In this document: one piece after another, positions 9,108 through 18,206 of the stretch
Layout of the letters: every line of letters begins with the position of its first letter
Position numbering within the stretch: the stretch's first letter is position 1
Assembly: GCA_900318335.1 (NCBI GenBank)
Contig: ONKF01000004.1
Coordinates: 25,359 to 89,358 of the forward strand
Length of the DNA stretch: 64,000 nucleotides
Origin: an uncultured Prevotellaceae bacterium
GTDB taxonomy: Bacteria > Bacteroidota > Bacteroidia > Bacteroidales > Muribaculaceae
Reading direction: 5' to 3'
The notes under the pieces: model-generated
What the model saw: only the letters and a program-made list of their open reading frames with translations
Databases searched by the model: none
Told to the model about the DNA's origin: nothing
Made by a program: the position numbers and the translations under genes

Positions 9108-9152
9108 CGACCTCGCCAAGCCCTCATCAACGGCTTGACGAGGTCGGTTGTT
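9108..9152 (+). terminator. Intrinsic terminator of rprXY
   Basis: A 15-bp stem (9108-9122 with 9132-9146, one mismatch), 9-nt loop and a GTTGTT tail. Confidence 0.75.
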
Positions 9153-9207
9153 CTCTCCAGCCGCACGTTAAATATGCGTAAATTTTAGGCCTCATCTGGC
9201 CCATCAC

Positions 9208-9238
9208 TTGCAACATTATCGATTCGTGAGTAACTTTG
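9208..9238 (+). promoter_or_regulatory. Promoter of plsC
   Basis: TTG at 9208-9210, 20-bp spacer, TAACTTTG at 9231-9238; leader about 27 nt. Confidence 0.65.
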
Positions 9239-9269
9239 CGAATCCAATAAAAACTGTGATTGATTGTAA

Positions 9270-9992
9270 ATGATTTACCTATACCGCATCTATCAATGGT
9301 GCATCGTGTCACCTATCATGTTGATTGCGAGCATTCTGACCGCTATCATCACCATTATCGGTTGCCTATTCAACCAGGATTACTGGGGCTATTTCCCCGC
9401 CAAGTGGTGGGCCCGAATGTGGTGCTGGCTGCATCTGGTGAGAGTGCGCGTGGTCGGGCGTGAACTCATCGACCACAATACGAGCTATGTGTTTGTCGCC
9501 AACCACCAGGGGGCATACGACATTTTCTCGATCTACGGTTTCCTGGGACACAATTTCAAGTGGATGATGCGCAAGGGCCTGACCAATATCCCCATCATCG
9601 GCACTGCATGCCGCATGGCTGGCCACATCATGGTCGATACCCACTCGGCCAAGGGCCTGCGTGACACGATGGCAGCGGCCATGAGGAAATTGCACGGCGG
9701 TATGTCGATTGTCGTGTTCCCAGAGGGTCGCCGCACCGACACCGGCAAGATGGGTCCCTTCAAGAACGGCGCCTTCAAGCTTGCGCTTGAGTTCGGCCTG
9801 CCCGTGGTGCCCATCACCATCGACGGCAGCTATAAAGTGATGCCGCGTAGCACCTTTAACGTCACTCCCGGCACCATCACCCTGACTTTCCACGAACCCA
9901 TCCAGCACGCAGGCGGCAACGACATCGTCCAGGTGAGCCACCAGTGCCGCACCATCATCCAGCAGGACCTCCCTGCCGATCAACGCGACTAA
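9270..9992 (+). CDS. plsC: PlsC-type 1-acyl-glycerol-3-phosphate acyltransferase
   Basis: 240 residues. An N-terminal hydrophobic anchor (about 10-32) is followed by the acyltransferase NHx4D motif NHQGAYD (78-84), the substrate-binding MRKGL...IPIIG segment and the FPEGRR motif (150-155), then VVPITIDGSYKVMP. The enzyme makes phosphatidic acid from lysophosphatidic acid at the inner membrane. It is a single gene with its own promoter and a shared terminator. Related PlsC-fold enzymes that acylate other lipids cannot be excluded. Confidence 0.88.
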   Translation: MIYLYRIYQWCIVSPIMLIASILTAIITIIGCLFNQDYWGYFPAKWWARMWCWLHLVRVRVVGRELIDHNTSYVFVANHQGAYDIFSIYGFLGHNFKWMMRKGLTNIPIIGTACRMAGHIMVDTHSAKGLRDTMAAAMRKLHGGMSIVVFPEGRRTDTGKMGPFKNGAFKLALEFGLPVVPITIDGSYKVMPRSTFNVTPGTITLTFHEPIQHAGGNDIVQVSHQCRTIIQQDLPADQRD

Positions 9993-10009
9993 CCGCATCC
10001 CAATAAACG

Positions 10010-10059
10010 AATTACGCGAATTAAGCTATTGATTACTAATCAGCTTAATTCGCGTAATT
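10010..10059. terminator. Bidirectional terminator, 18-bp perfect palindrome
   Basis: 18 bases at 10010-10027 are the exact reverse complement of 10042-10059, with a 14-nt loop. It lies between the convergent plsC and CpsB-like genes and has T-rich flanks on the plus strand (TTTGTAGTTTTC). Confidence 0.8.
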
Positions 10060-10093
10060 TGTAGTTTTCAGGAAAACCCGCGTCAGGGTGCCA

Positions 10094-10834
10094 CTATATC
10101 ATAAAGTCATTTTTGACCGTGGGCTCAAGTTCCTGACTGAGCCGTTTCCACTCCTTGGAATTAATGTAATCCATGATGATGTGGGCGTGCTTGGCGTTGT
10201 GCATGTCACTGCCCAGATAGTCGATCATGCCATTCTTGGCAAACCAGAGGGCACTGTCACGCGCTTCCTCGCCAAAGTATCCCGTAAACGACAAGATGTT
10301 CACCTGGAAGCGGGCACCGGCATTGTGCAACTGCTCATAACGCTTGCGGCGGCGGGAATAGTAGGTGTAACGCTCGGGATGGGCCAGGATGGTCCTGTAG
10401 CCCTTGACCTGCATGTCAAACAGCAGCTCATCCAGGTTCATCAGTTCTTGCTGAAAGGAGTTCTCGAGCAGGATGTGGTTGCCCGGCATGGGAATCAGAT
10501 GATCGGCGGCATATTCCTTGTCAAAGTATTCATCCATGCGGTACTCGGCGCTCAAGTGCAAGTCGATGTCAAGGCCGGCATCGGTCACAGCGTCCTTGAG
10601 CTTGAGGAAAGCGTCCATCAGGCTCTCGCGGGTGTTCTCAAATGTCACAGCTGTCACATGGGATGTAAGGATGACATGTTGAATGCCCATCTGCAACTCG
10701 GCCTGCAGCATCTCGAGAGACTGCTCGATAGACTGTGACCCATGATCCACTCCTGGCAGGATATGGCAGTGAACATCAGTATTATAGAAGAGCTTTACCT
10801 GCTCTTTTTTTCTCTTGAAGAGTTTACCAAACAT
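10094..10834 (-). CDS. CpsB/CapC-like PHP-domain phosphatase
   Basis: 246 residues, cytoplasmic. The PHP metal-binding motifs are present: TDVHCHILPGVDHGS at the N-terminus, TSHV, SAEYRMD, LAHPERY and GSDMHN near the C-terminus. These match the CpsB/YwqE family of manganese-dependent tyrosine-protein phosphatases, which dephosphorylate bacterial tyrosine kinases in capsule and exopolysaccharide export. The basic start MFGKLFKRKKEQ is unusual but in frame and follows a promoter. No capsule kinase gene is adjacent, so the partner is probably elsewhere. Confidence 0.8.
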   Translation of the reverse strand: MFGKLFKRKKEQVKLFYNTDVHCHILPGVDHGSQSIEQSLEMLQAELQMGIQHVILTSHVTAVTFENTRESLMDAFLKLKDAVTDAGLDIDLHLSAEYRMDEYFDKEYAADHLIPMPGNHILLENSFQQELMNLDELLFDMQVKGYRTILAHPERYTYYSRRRKRYEQLHNAGARFQVNILSFTGYFGEEARDSALWFAKNGMIDYLGSDMHNAKHAHIIMDYINSKEWKRLSQELEPTVKNDFMI

Positions 10835-10874
10835 ATACTTAAGTGCTCTTACAATTCATTAATTGAAACGACCT

Positions 10875-10903
10875 GCAAATATACCATTTTTTTTTGTAAC
10901 ACA
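10875..10903 (-). promoter_or_regulatory. Promoter of the CpsB-like phosphatase
   Basis: Minus strand TATATTTG at 10882-10875 with TTG at 10903-10901 (18-bp spacer). Confidence 0.5.
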
Positions 10904-11023
10904 ATACTCCAACCCTATTTTAGTTATTAACAATTCAGCGTTCTGTGACATTCACCCTACAAAAACCAGTTTAATAGCTAGTTAATAATACATAATCACA
11001 GGGAAAAAAAATTATCTGGACTA

Positions 11024-11053
11024 TTTGTGAGTAGAAAAATATCTATACCTTTG
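11024..11053 (+). promoter_or_regulatory. Promoter of trkAH with leader hairpin
   Basis: TTTG at 11024-11027 and TACCTTTG at 11046-11053 (18-bp spacer). Just downstream, CGAGGGT (11057-11063) pairs with ACCCTCG (11074-11080), placing a 7-bp hairpin at the very 5' end of the mRNA. Confidence 0.6.
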
Positions 11054-11114
11054 CCGCGAGGGTGTGTCAAACAACCCTCGTGCAATATGAATGACCCTAA
11101 CCAAAATTGAAGCT

Positions 11115-12461
11115 ATGAAAGTCATTATAGTAGGCGCAGGAGCCATTGGCGCTCACCTTGCAGACCTGTTCTCCAAGATCAAGCAGGACATCGTCATCAT
11201 TGATGACGATGAGACAAAACTGGAACGGATCCAGGCCGTCTGCGACCTCATGACCATCCACTCTTCATCCAATACCCCCATCAAGTCGCTCAAGGATGCC
11301 GGCGTCAAGCATGCCGACCTGTTTATCGCCGTAACCCGCGACGAGAACCTGAACCTGAGCCTGTGTGTGCTCGCCAAGTCGATGGGCGCCAGGCAAACGG
11401 TAGCCAAGGTCGAGAACGTCGAGTTCACCGACCCGTTGATTGTCGAGTCATTCAAGGCAGCCGGTATCTCGTCCATCATTTATCCCGACAACCTTGCGGC
11501 GACCGACATCATTCATGGCCTGCAGTTGACCTGGGCACGCCAGCAATGGGAGGTGCACAACGGGGCACTGACGTTGCTGGGCATCAAGGTGAGACAGGGG
11601 TGCGAGATTCTCAATCAGCCCTTCAAAGACATATTCAAACCCGACTCCCCCTATCACGTTGTCGCCATCAAGCGCGGCACCACGACCATTATCCCCTCGG
11701 GCGACGACATGCTCATCGACGGTGACTATGTGTATTTCATGACCACAAGGAAGTTTGTTCCCAGCATGAAGCAGATCATGGGCAAAAGCCATTATCCTGA
11801 CGTGAAAAATGTCATTATCGTGGGAGGTGGCAGGACAGCTGTCAGGGTGGCCAACATGCTGCCCGACGGAATGAATGCCAAGATATTTGAAAGCGATGCC
11901 CACCGCTGCGAAGAGCTCATCGACCTGGTGGACACCAGCCGGGTAATGGTCATCAATGCCGATGGGCGCTCGGTGGCCAACCTGCTTGAGGAGAACATCA
12001 AGGGGGCGCAAGCGTTTGTCGCATTAACCGGAAATGCCGAGGCCAATATCCTGGCCTGCCTAACAGCTAAGGAATTGGGAGTGCGCAAGACCATTGCCAT
12101 GATCGAGAACATGGACTATGTGGGCATTGCCGGCAACGTGGATATCGGCACCATCATCAACAAGCAGGCGTTGACAGCCAGCCACATCTACCAGTTGCTG
12201 CTCCATGGCGACGTGCGCAATATACGCAACCTGATGACCGTCAATGCCGATGTGGCCGAGTTCACAGCACGCCCCGGCTCCCGCATCACCCGCAAGAAAG
12301 TGCGAGACCTGGACTTTCCACGGGAGGCCGAGTTGGGCGGATTGGTGAGAGACGGCATTGGCATGCTTGTCAACGGCAACACCCTTATCCAATCGGGCGA
12401 CATCGTGGTAGTGTTCTGCCACGGTACCGACATCAGGAGAATCGAGAAATACTTCATTTGA
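11115..12461 (+). CDS. trkA: TrkA, potassium uptake regulatory/NAD-binding subunit
   Basis: 448 residues from MKVIIVGAGAIGAHLA; an in-frame ATG 24 bp earlier is less likely because the Rossmann strand begins at the second Met. It contains two tandem RCK_N/RCK_C units: a first GxGxxG (GAGAIG) with IDDDETKLERI, a RCK_C around residue 150-220, then a second Rossmann motif VGGGRTAVRVA and a final RCK_C (GGLVRDGIGMLVNGNTLIQSGD). TrkA binds NAD(H) on the cytoplasmic side and gates TrkH. The trkH gene begins 6 bp downstream. Confidence 0.9.
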   Translation: MKVIIVGAGAIGAHLADLFSKIKQDIVIIDDDETKLERIQAVCDLMTIHSSSNTPIKSLKDAGVKHADLFIAVTRDENLNLSLCVLAKSMGARQTVAKVENVEFTDPLIVESFKAAGISSIIYPDNLAATDIIHGLQLTWARQQWEVHNGALTLLGIKVRQGCEILNQPFKDIFKPDSPYHVVAIKRGTTTIIPSGDDMLIDGDYVYFMTTRKFVPSMKQIMGKSHYPDVKNVIIVGGGRTAVRVANMLPDGMNAKIFESDAHRCEELIDLVDTSRVMVINADGRSVANLLEENIKGAQAFVALTGNAEANILACLTAKELGVRKTIAMIENMDYVGIAGNVDIGTIINKQALTASHIYQLLLHGDVRNIRNLMTVNADVAEFTARPGSRITRKKVRDLDFPREAELGGLVRDGIGMLVNGNTLIQSGDIVVVFCHGTDIRRIEKYFI

Positions 12462-12467
12462 GAAGAG

Positions 12468-13925
12468 ATGTTCAACTGGCGACTGATATTCAAGATATTA
12501 GGTACCCTGTTATGGGTGGAGTCCTCATTCATGGCATTAGGACTCATCCTGGCCTTGTGCCACCAGGAGAGCGACATCATAGCGTTTGCCCTCACTATAG
12601 GTATCACATTTATGGCGGGTACTGCCCTGAAGCTGATAGGACGCAGCGCGACAAGCACATTAAGCCGTCGCGACGCCTATCTGCTGGTCACTATCGTGTG
12701 GATAGCTTTCACGTCATTCGGCATGTTGCCTTTTCTCATCGGGGGCTATATCCACAGCGTGACCGACGCTTTCTTTGAGACGATGTCGGGCCTGACGACC
12801 ACTGGCGCCACCATCCTCGACAAGGTTGAGGGCTTGCCACATGGCCTGCTCTTCTGGCGGTCGTTAACCCAATGGATAGGCGGATTGGGAATTGTATTCT
12901 TTACGATAGCGATCATTCCATCGTTTGTGGGCGGTTCAATCAACATTTTTTCAGCCGAGGCCACCGGGCCCGTCAAGAGCAAACTTCATCCCCGGCTCAG
13001 CACAAGCGCCAAAGCCCTGCTGGGTGTCTATCTGCTCCTGACGACAGGATGCGCCATCTGCTTCTTCTTATTCGGCATGGGGCCATTTGATGCCGTCAAC
13101 TATGCGATGACCATCACTGCCACGGGAGGCTTTGCCACCCATGACGCCAGCACGGGATACTTCAACAACCCTGCCATCGACTACACCGCGATTGTGTTCA
13201 TGTTCCTGTCGGGTGTGAGCTTTGCCCTGCTGTATACGGCAATGTTCAAGGGCAAGGTCAAGCGGCTGTTCAAGAATGCCGAATTCCGCTTCTATGCCGC
13301 ATTGACGGTTTCGGCGACGGTGTTCATCGTCTATTTTCTCCTACGGTACAACCACTACACCGTGAGCGACGCCATCCGTTATGCCCTGTTCCAAGTGGTG
13401 TCATTCATCACCACGACAGGCATGTTTAACGAGGATGCCGCCCAGTGGCACCACATCACATGGGTGATTCTGAGCCTGTGCATGTTCTTTGGCGGATGTT
13501 CAGGCAGTACAGCAGGAGGTTTCAAGTGCGCCCGTGGGGTCATCGCACTGAAGATTCTGCGCAACGAGATCCGGCACATGCTGCACCCCAAGGCATTACT
13601 GCCCGTCAAGGTCAATGATTCCACCGTGCACAGTTCAGGGCAGATCACGCTCATGGCATTCTTTATCGCTTACATCACGCTTTGCTTCACGGCCTACTTC
13701 ATCATGATTCTCGCTGGCGTGGATAGCACCAATTCCATCACTATCGCCCTGAGTTGCGGTAGCAATGTGGGTCCCACGCTGGGCCTTGAAATCGGGCCGA
13801 CGATGTCATGGAGCATTCTGCCCGCTGGGGTCAAGTGGATTCTGTCGGCACTGATGCTCATGGGGCGTCTGGAAATCTTCACGGTACTGGTCATTTTCAC
13901 CCCCTCGTTTTGGAAAAACCACTGA
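12468..13925 (+). CDS. trkH: TrkH, potassium-translocating subunit
   Basis: 485 residues with about 10-12 membrane helices. The pore-loop selectivity segments are visible: SGLTTTGATIL, TITATGGFATHD, SFITTTGMFN and SCGSNVGPTLG, with GGCSGSTAGGFK between them. This is the K+ channel-like subunit of the Trk system in the inner membrane. It is co-transcribed with trkA (6-bp gap). No terminator is obvious before the rpmE2 promoter. Confidence 0.92.
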   Translation: MFNWRLIFKILGTLLWVESSFMALGLILALCHQESDIIAFALTIGITFMAGTALKLIGRSATSTLSRRDAYLLVTIVWIAFTSFGMLPFLIGGYIHSVTDAFFETMSGLTTTGATILDKVEGLPHGLLFWRSLTQWIGGLGIVFFTIAIIPSFVGGSINIFSAEATGPVKSKLHPRLSTSAKALLGVYLLLTTGCAICFFLFGMGPFDAVNYAMTITATGGFATHDASTGYFNNPAIDYTAIVFMFLSGVSFALLYTAMFKGKVKRLFKNAEFRFYAALTVSATVFIVYFLLRYNHYTVSDAIRYALFQVVSFITTTGMFNEDAAQWHHITWVILSLCMFFGGCSGSTAGGFKCARGVIALKILRNEIRHMLHPKALLPVKVNDSTVHSSGQITLMAFFIAYITLCFTAYFIMILAGVDSTNSITIALSCGSNVGPTLGLEIGPTMSWSILPAGVKWILSALMLMGRLEIFTVLVIFTPSFWKNH

Positions 13926-13973
13926 TAATCAAAAAAAGAGCAGAAAAATTTTTCTCGTTCCAAAAAATCGTTG

Positions 13974-13981
13974 TACCTTTG
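13974..13981 (+). promoter_or_regulatory. -7 box (TACCTTTG) for rpmE2
   Basis: TACCTTTG, about 80 nt before the ATG. No clear -33 TTTG is seen, but a T-run lies near 13950. Confidence 0.55.
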
Positions 13982-14060
13982 CACGCCATTACAAAAATTG
14001 AGGCGTTTTACCACCGCCACAACATTGTAAGTTTAACGTTTTAAAGATATATCTAAAAAA

Positions 14061-14315
14061 ATGAAGAAAGATATCCATCCCAGCAACTATCGCGAGGTTG
14101 CTTTCAAGGACATGTCTAATGAGGAGGTTTTCATCACTCGTAGCACTGTTAACACCAAGGAGACCATCGACATCGACGGTAAGACCTATCCTCTGGTAAA
14201 GCTCGAGATCACCAACACTTCTCACCCCTTCTTCACCGGTAAGCAGAAGCTCGTCGACACCGCAGGTCGCGTGGACAAGTTCATGCAGCGCTACGGCAAC
14301 CGCAAGAAGAAATAA
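14061..14315 (+). CDS. rpmE2: Ribosomal protein L31 type B
   Basis: 84 residues, [19 protein letters not shown] with [21 protein letters not shown], the signature of L31. There is no Cys at all, so this is the zinc-independent (type B) form, which in other bacteria replaces the zinc-binding L31 when zinc is scarce. Whether it is the only L31 in this genome cannot be seen. It is monocistronic with a terminator directly behind. Confidence 0.93.
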   Translation: MKKDIHPSNYREVAFKDMSNEEVFITRSTVNTKETIDIDGKTYPLVKLEITNTSHPFFTGKQKLVDTAGRVDKFMQRYGNRKKK

Positions 14316-14377
14316 GACAACGACAACATGGCATGACCGCCGTGAGCGCTCGCGGCAGTTACTACAAGACACAGCGA

Positions 14378-14412
14378 CGCGCCTTCAACATCGAAGGCGC
14401 GCCGCTTGTTTT
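14378..14412 (+). terminator. Intrinsic terminator of rpmE2
   Basis: CGCGCCTTC (14378-14386) pairs with GAAGGCGCG (14393-14401), loop AACATC, tail CTTGTTTT. Confidence 0.75.
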
Positions 14413-14517
14413 AAATTGATCATTTTCATATAGGAACCGATGAGACCAGCAATGTCTCCTTTCTCCCCCATTCGATAGCAAACTTAACCTGTTGCCATTG
14501 ACAACGCGGCAACCAAC

Positions 14518-15123
14518 TCATTGGGGAGCATCAATCACATCGTCATCAACTTGTTGAGGCTGAACATCTGCAGGCAAAGTAACATTTCGGCGGGCATGGC
14601 GCTCGGCAAGGTATTCCTGCAGGCTGGTGAAGTTAAACAGCAACAAGCAGATGCCCGTGAGCAGCACAACGGTTGCGACACTGGCACGCAGCGCAGGTAA
14701 TACAAGCGACAAAATGCCGCACAGGATAACCAGCAGGGGGCACAAGTGATACCATCCCTTGATTTTCAGACTCTTGCGCGACAGCAACAGGTAGATGACA
14801 TGGAAAAGTCCCAACACGAGCAACAGCATCCCGAGGAGCAGTTGCAAAATGCCGTCAAACAGATGCGCCTTGATGATCATTACCAATCCGAAGCACAGCC
14901 CACCCACAGCTGGAAGCACTCCCAGGTAGTCGGCACTGGTGCGGGCATCAGCATGACGGACGGCCACCGTAATCAGGTAAGCAAGTGAAGGCAGCAGGAA
15001 CATCGCGCCTAATACCCGTGCGCCCCAAATCAAAATATCAGGAACACCATGAAAGAGTATCAGGATGATGCCGGCAAGCAGTAAAATCACATTAGTCAGT
15101 AGGTTCACACTAACCTTTTTCAT
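14518..15123 (-). CDS. DUF308-like six-helix membrane protein
   Basis: 201 residues with about six hydrophobic helices arranged in pairs (LLAGIILILFHGVPDILIWG, MLLLVLGLFHVIYLLL, VATVVLLTGICLLLFNF) and a soluble acidic C-tail ending DDDVIDAPQ. The repeated short-helix pattern resembles DUF308/HdeD-like membrane proteins, whose role is poorly known (acid resistance in enterobacteria). It is divergent from the lipid-kinase gene. A weak inverted repeat (GTTGCC 14491-14496 with GGCAAC 14508-14513) lies just past its stop. Confidence 0.55.
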   Translation of the reverse strand: MKKVSVNLLTNVILLLAGIILILFHGVPDILIWGARVLGAMFLLPSLAYLITVAVRHADARTSADYLGVLPAVGGLCFGLVMIIKAHLFDGILQLLLGMLLLVLGLFHVIYLLLSRKSLKIKGWYHLCPLLVILCGILSLVLPALRASVATVVLLTGICLLLFNFTSLQEYLAERHARRNVTLPADVQPQQVDDDVIDAPQ

Positions 15124-15165
15124 TGATTTATATAAATAAATTGAAGATTGTTAATAAATTTTCCA

Positions 15166-15173
15166 CAAAAATA
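15166..15173 (-). promoter_or_regulatory. -7 box (TATTTTTG) for the DUF308-like gene
   Basis: Minus-strand TATTTTTG, about 43 nt upstream of the ATG at 15123. Confidence 0.5.
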
Positions 15174-15217
15174 TTCCAAAATCACCTATTATCAAAAAAA
15201 ATCACACAAAAATGTAT

Positions 15218-15225
15218 TATCTTTG
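15218..15225 (+). promoter_or_regulatory. -7 box (TATCTTTG) almost touching the lipid-kinase start codon
   Basis: The G of TATCTTTG is at 15225 and the ATG is at 15232, so transcription should begin within a few bases of the start codon and give a (near-)leaderless mRNA. Confidence 0.55.
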
Positions 15226-15231
15226 CAGTGA

Positions 15232-16137
15232 ATGGAAGACAGGCGAAAGCATATCATGGCTATCATCAATCCTGTGTCGGGCATCGGCAGCAAGGAGAAG
15301 ATACCGCGCCTCATCGATACCGTCGTGGACCACGACCGCTACGACGTGAGCACTATCATGACCGAATATCCTGGCCATGCCCGCGAACTGGCGGCTCAAG
15401 CCGTTACCGACGGCTTTGACATCGTGGTGGCCATCGGCGGCGACGGCACCGTCAACGAGGTGGGCAGTGCCCTGGTGGGCACCTCCACAGCGCTTGCCAT
15501 CGTGCCCAGCGGCTCAGGAAACGGGCTTGCCCGTCACTTGAGGATATCGATGAATGCGAGTCGTGCTCTGCAGTTGCTCAACGAAGGCGTGATAGGCCAG
15601 TTTGACTACTGCAGGGTAAATGACAAGCCTTTCTTCTGCACCTGCGGCATGGGCTTTGACGCCACAGTGAGCTATAAGTTTTCCAACGAGGGCACCCGCG
15701 GCTTCATCACCTACATCAAGACCGCACTGGCCGAGTACATCAAGTACAAGCCACAGCATTACAAGATCGACATCGACGGCCAGCAGATGGAGGAGCATGC
15801 CTTTGTCATCGCATGTTGCAACGCGGCGCAGTATGGCAACAATGCCTATATAGCCCCCCGCGCCACCATGCAGGACGGCCTGATTGACGTGACCGTGATG
15901 CACCCGTTCCATATCGCCGAGAGTCCACTGATCGGAGCCCGATTGTTCTTGCGACAATTAGGTCACGACCACCACGTGAGCATCTACCGTGGCAAGCATG
16001 TGATTATCAACCGTGACCATGACGAAATCATCCACGTGGACGGTGACCCGATGATGATGCCAGCCCGGGTGGTCATCGAGAACGTGAGCAAGGGCATTCG
16101 CATCCTGGTGCCACGCTCGCTGCCTGATGATGTGTGA
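15232..16137 (+). CDS. Diacylglycerol kinase-family lipid kinase (DgkB/YegS type)
   Basis: 301 residues. Family motifs: IINPVSGIGS at the N-terminus, the nucleotide-binding VAIGGDGTVNEVGSAL, VPSGSGNGLARHL, then GMGFDA and a C-terminal beta domain with VHVDGDPM. The enzyme phosphorylates a lipid (diacylglycerol, or possibly a sphingoid base or ceramide in Bacteroidales, which make sphingolipids) using ATP at the cytoplasmic membrane face. The start at 15232 keeps the first beta strand; the internal ATG at 15256 would give a conventional leader but cut that strand. Substrate is not decidable from sequence. Confidence 0.85.
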   Translation: MEDRRKHIMAIINPVSGIGSKEKIPRLIDTVVDHDRYDVSTIMTEYPGHARELAAQAVTDGFDIVVAIGGDGTVNEVGSALVGTSTALAIVPSGSGNGLARHLRISMNASRALQLLNEGVIGQFDYCRVNDKPFFCTCGMGFDATVSYKFSNEGTRGFITYIKTALAEYIKYKPQHYKIDIDGQQMEEHAFVIACCNAAQYGNNAYIAPRATMQDGLIDVTVMHPFHIAESPLIGARLFLRQLGHDHHVSIYRGKHVIINRDHDEIIHVDGDPMMMPARVVIENVSKGIRILVPRSLPDDV

Positions 16138-16223
16138 GACCTTAAACAATCAACCATTTCTCTAACCGAACTTTAGAACAATTAAATAAATCATTAACCA
16201 AAATATAAAGAAACAGTGTAACA

Positions 16224-18182
16224 ATGAGTTATCTAAAATTTGATAAAAACCTGATGATCAACCTTGAGCAATCCTTGCCCAAGGAGATGTTGCGCACCAA
16301 CCAGTCGGGGGCCTATCACTGCACCACCATTGTTGGCTGCAACACGCGCAAGCAGCATGGCCTGCTCGTGATTCCCGTCCCCGAGCTCGACGACAATAAC
16401 CACGTGCTGTTGTCTTCGCTCGACGAGACCGTTATCCAGCACGGCGCGCCATTCAACTTGGGCCTGCACCGCTACAAGGGTGACACCTTCAGCCCCAACG
16501 GTCACAAGTACATCCGTGAGTATGACTGTGAGCGTGTGCCCACCACGACCTATCGTGTGGGAGGCGTGATTCTCAAGAAGGAGAAAATCTTCATCACCCA
16601 CGAGAACCGCATCCTCATCCGCTACACGCTGGTGGACGCCCACTCGGCAACAACCCTGCAGTTCAGGCCATTCCTGGCTTTCCGCAACGCCAACGACCTG
16701 TGTGTCGAGAATGCTGTAGCCAGCCGTGATTATCAGGAAGTTTCCAACGGTATTGCCACGTGCATGTACAACGGTTATCCCTCACTGTACATGCAGTTGA
16801 ACCACAAGCCCCGCTTCGTGTTTGACCCACACTGGTACAAGAACATAGAGTATATCAAGGACCAGGAGCGCGGCATCCCCTATAGCGAGGACCTGTATGT
16901 GCCCGGCTACTTCGAGGTTGAAATCAAGAAGGGCGAACCTCTCATCTTCTCGGCCGGTGTCGAGGAAGTGAACACCAGAACCCTGACCAAGATGTATGAG
17001 GATGAAATCAAGCCCCGCACCCCCCGCACGAGTTTCTACAACTGCATGAAGAACAGCGCCAAGCAGTTCTATATCACCAACAAGGAGGGCCATTACCTGC
17101 TTGCCGGCTATCCCTGGTTCAAAATTCGTGCCCGCGACGAGTTCATCGCTCTGCCGGGATGCACGCTGTCGGTACACCACCGCCAGGACTTCGAACTCAT
17201 CATGGATACCGCCCAGCGCGCCCTCTATGACTGGATGCGCGATGGCACACTCGACAAGCACCTGGACGGACTTGAATTGCCCGATATCCCCCTGTGGGCC
17301 ATCTGGGCCGTGCAGCGTTATGCCCACGACCTGAATGCCGAGGCTGCACGCGAACGCTACGGCAAACTGGTCAAGGACCTCATCAATTTTATCGCCGATG
17401 GACGCCATCCTAACCTCAAGTTGGACACCAACGGCCTGGTCACCACCGACGGTACCAAGCGTCCTGTCTCATGGATGAACAGCACCCATGCCGACGGCAC
17501 TCCGCTCATCCCCAGGACGGGATATCTGGTGGAATTCAATGCACTGTGGTACAATGCACTGAGGTTTGCTGTTGAGGAACTGTTCGGTGAAATCGAGGAA
17601 GAGAAGGACTTTGTGGAACGCTGCAACAAAATAGCCGCCAAGTGCAAGCCTGCCTTTATCGAGACCTTCATGACCGACTACGGTTACCTGTATGACTACG
17701 TGAACGGCAGTTACACCGACCTGAGCGTGCGACCCAACATGATCATTGCCGCCGCTACCGATTACAGCCCCCTGGACCGCCGCCAGCGCAAACGTGTGCT
17801 CGACATTACCACCCGCGAGCTGCTGACGCCTAAGGGCCTGCGCACCCTGAGTCCCAACAGCTACGGTTACATACCCTGGTACCTGGGCACCCCCGAGGAG
17901 CGCCAGACGGCTTACTATGCCGGCAGTGCCCGTCCCTGGCTGATGGACTTCTACAGCAAGGCCTACATCCGCGTGTTCGGCTTGAACAGCATCTCGTTTA
18001 TCGAGAGGATGATGATCGGCTTTGAGGATGAGATGAAGGAGGGCTGCATCGGCTCGCTGAGCGAGTTGTATGACGGCAACCCGCCCTTTATCGGCCGCGG
18101 CGCTGTAAGCTTCGCCCCCAACGTGGGCGGCATCCTGCGCGTGCTCCGCACGTTCAAGAACCTTCACATCATTGACGAATAA
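16224..18182 (+). CDS. Glycogen debranching enzyme (GH133 amylo-alpha-1,6-glucosidase type)
   Basis: 652 residues, cytoplasmic. The N-terminal domain has TNQSGAYHCTTIVGCNTRKQHGLLV, typical of archaeal/bacterial-type debranching enzymes. The C-terminal (alpha/alpha)6 barrel includes the GYPWFKIRARDEFIALPG motif (normally GYPWF..WGRDTfIALPG), GLVTTDGTKRPVSWMNS and RPNMIIAA. One difference stands out: the usual WGRDT is IRARDEF here, still with the Asp. It removes alpha-1,6 branches from glycogen or alpha-glucans. It leads a three-gene glucan cluster with the GT4 and GH57 genes. Confidence 0.87.
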   Translation: MSYLKFDKNLMINLEQSLPKEMLRTNQSGAYHCTTIVGCNTRKQHGLLVIPVPELDDNNHVLLSSLDETVIQHGAPFNLGLHRYKGDTFSPNGHKYIREYDCERVPTTTYRVGGVILKKEKIFITHENRILIRYTLVDAHSATTLQFRPFLAFRNANDLCVENAVASRDYQEVSNGIATCMYNGYPSLYMQLNHKPRFVFDPHWYKNIEYIKDQERGIPYSEDLYVPGYFEVEIKKGEPLIFSAGVEEVNTRTLTKMYEDEIKPRTPRTSFYNCMKNSAKQFYITNKEGHYLLAGYPWFKIRARDEFIALPGCTLSVHHRQDFELIMDTAQRALYDWMRDGTLDKHLDGLELPDIPLWAIWAVQRYAHDLNAEAARERYGKLVKDLINFIADGRHPNLKLDTNGLVTTDGTKRPVSWMNSTHADGTPLIPRTGYLVEFNALWYNALRFAVEELFGEIEEEKDFVERCNKIAAKCKPAFIETFMTDYGYLYDYVNGSYTDLSVRPNMIIAAATDYSPLDRRQRKRVLDITTRELLTPKGLRTLSPNSYGYIPWYLGTPEERQTAYYAGSARPWLMDFYSKAYIRVFGLNSISFIERMMIGFEDEMKEGCIGSLSELYDGNPPFIGRGAVSFAPNVGGILRVLRTFKNLHIIDE

Positions 18183-18190
18183 CCTAAAAG

Positions 18191-18196
18191 AGGAGG
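18191..18196 (+). promoter_or_regulatory. Canonical AGGAGG Shine-Dalgarno before the GT4 gene
   Basis: AGGAGG ends 10 nt before the ATG at 18207. Such strong sites are uncommon in Bacteroidetes, so it may mark high expression or be chance in a purine-rich spacer. Confidence 0.45.
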
Positions 18197-18206
18197 AAAA
18201 AGAGAT

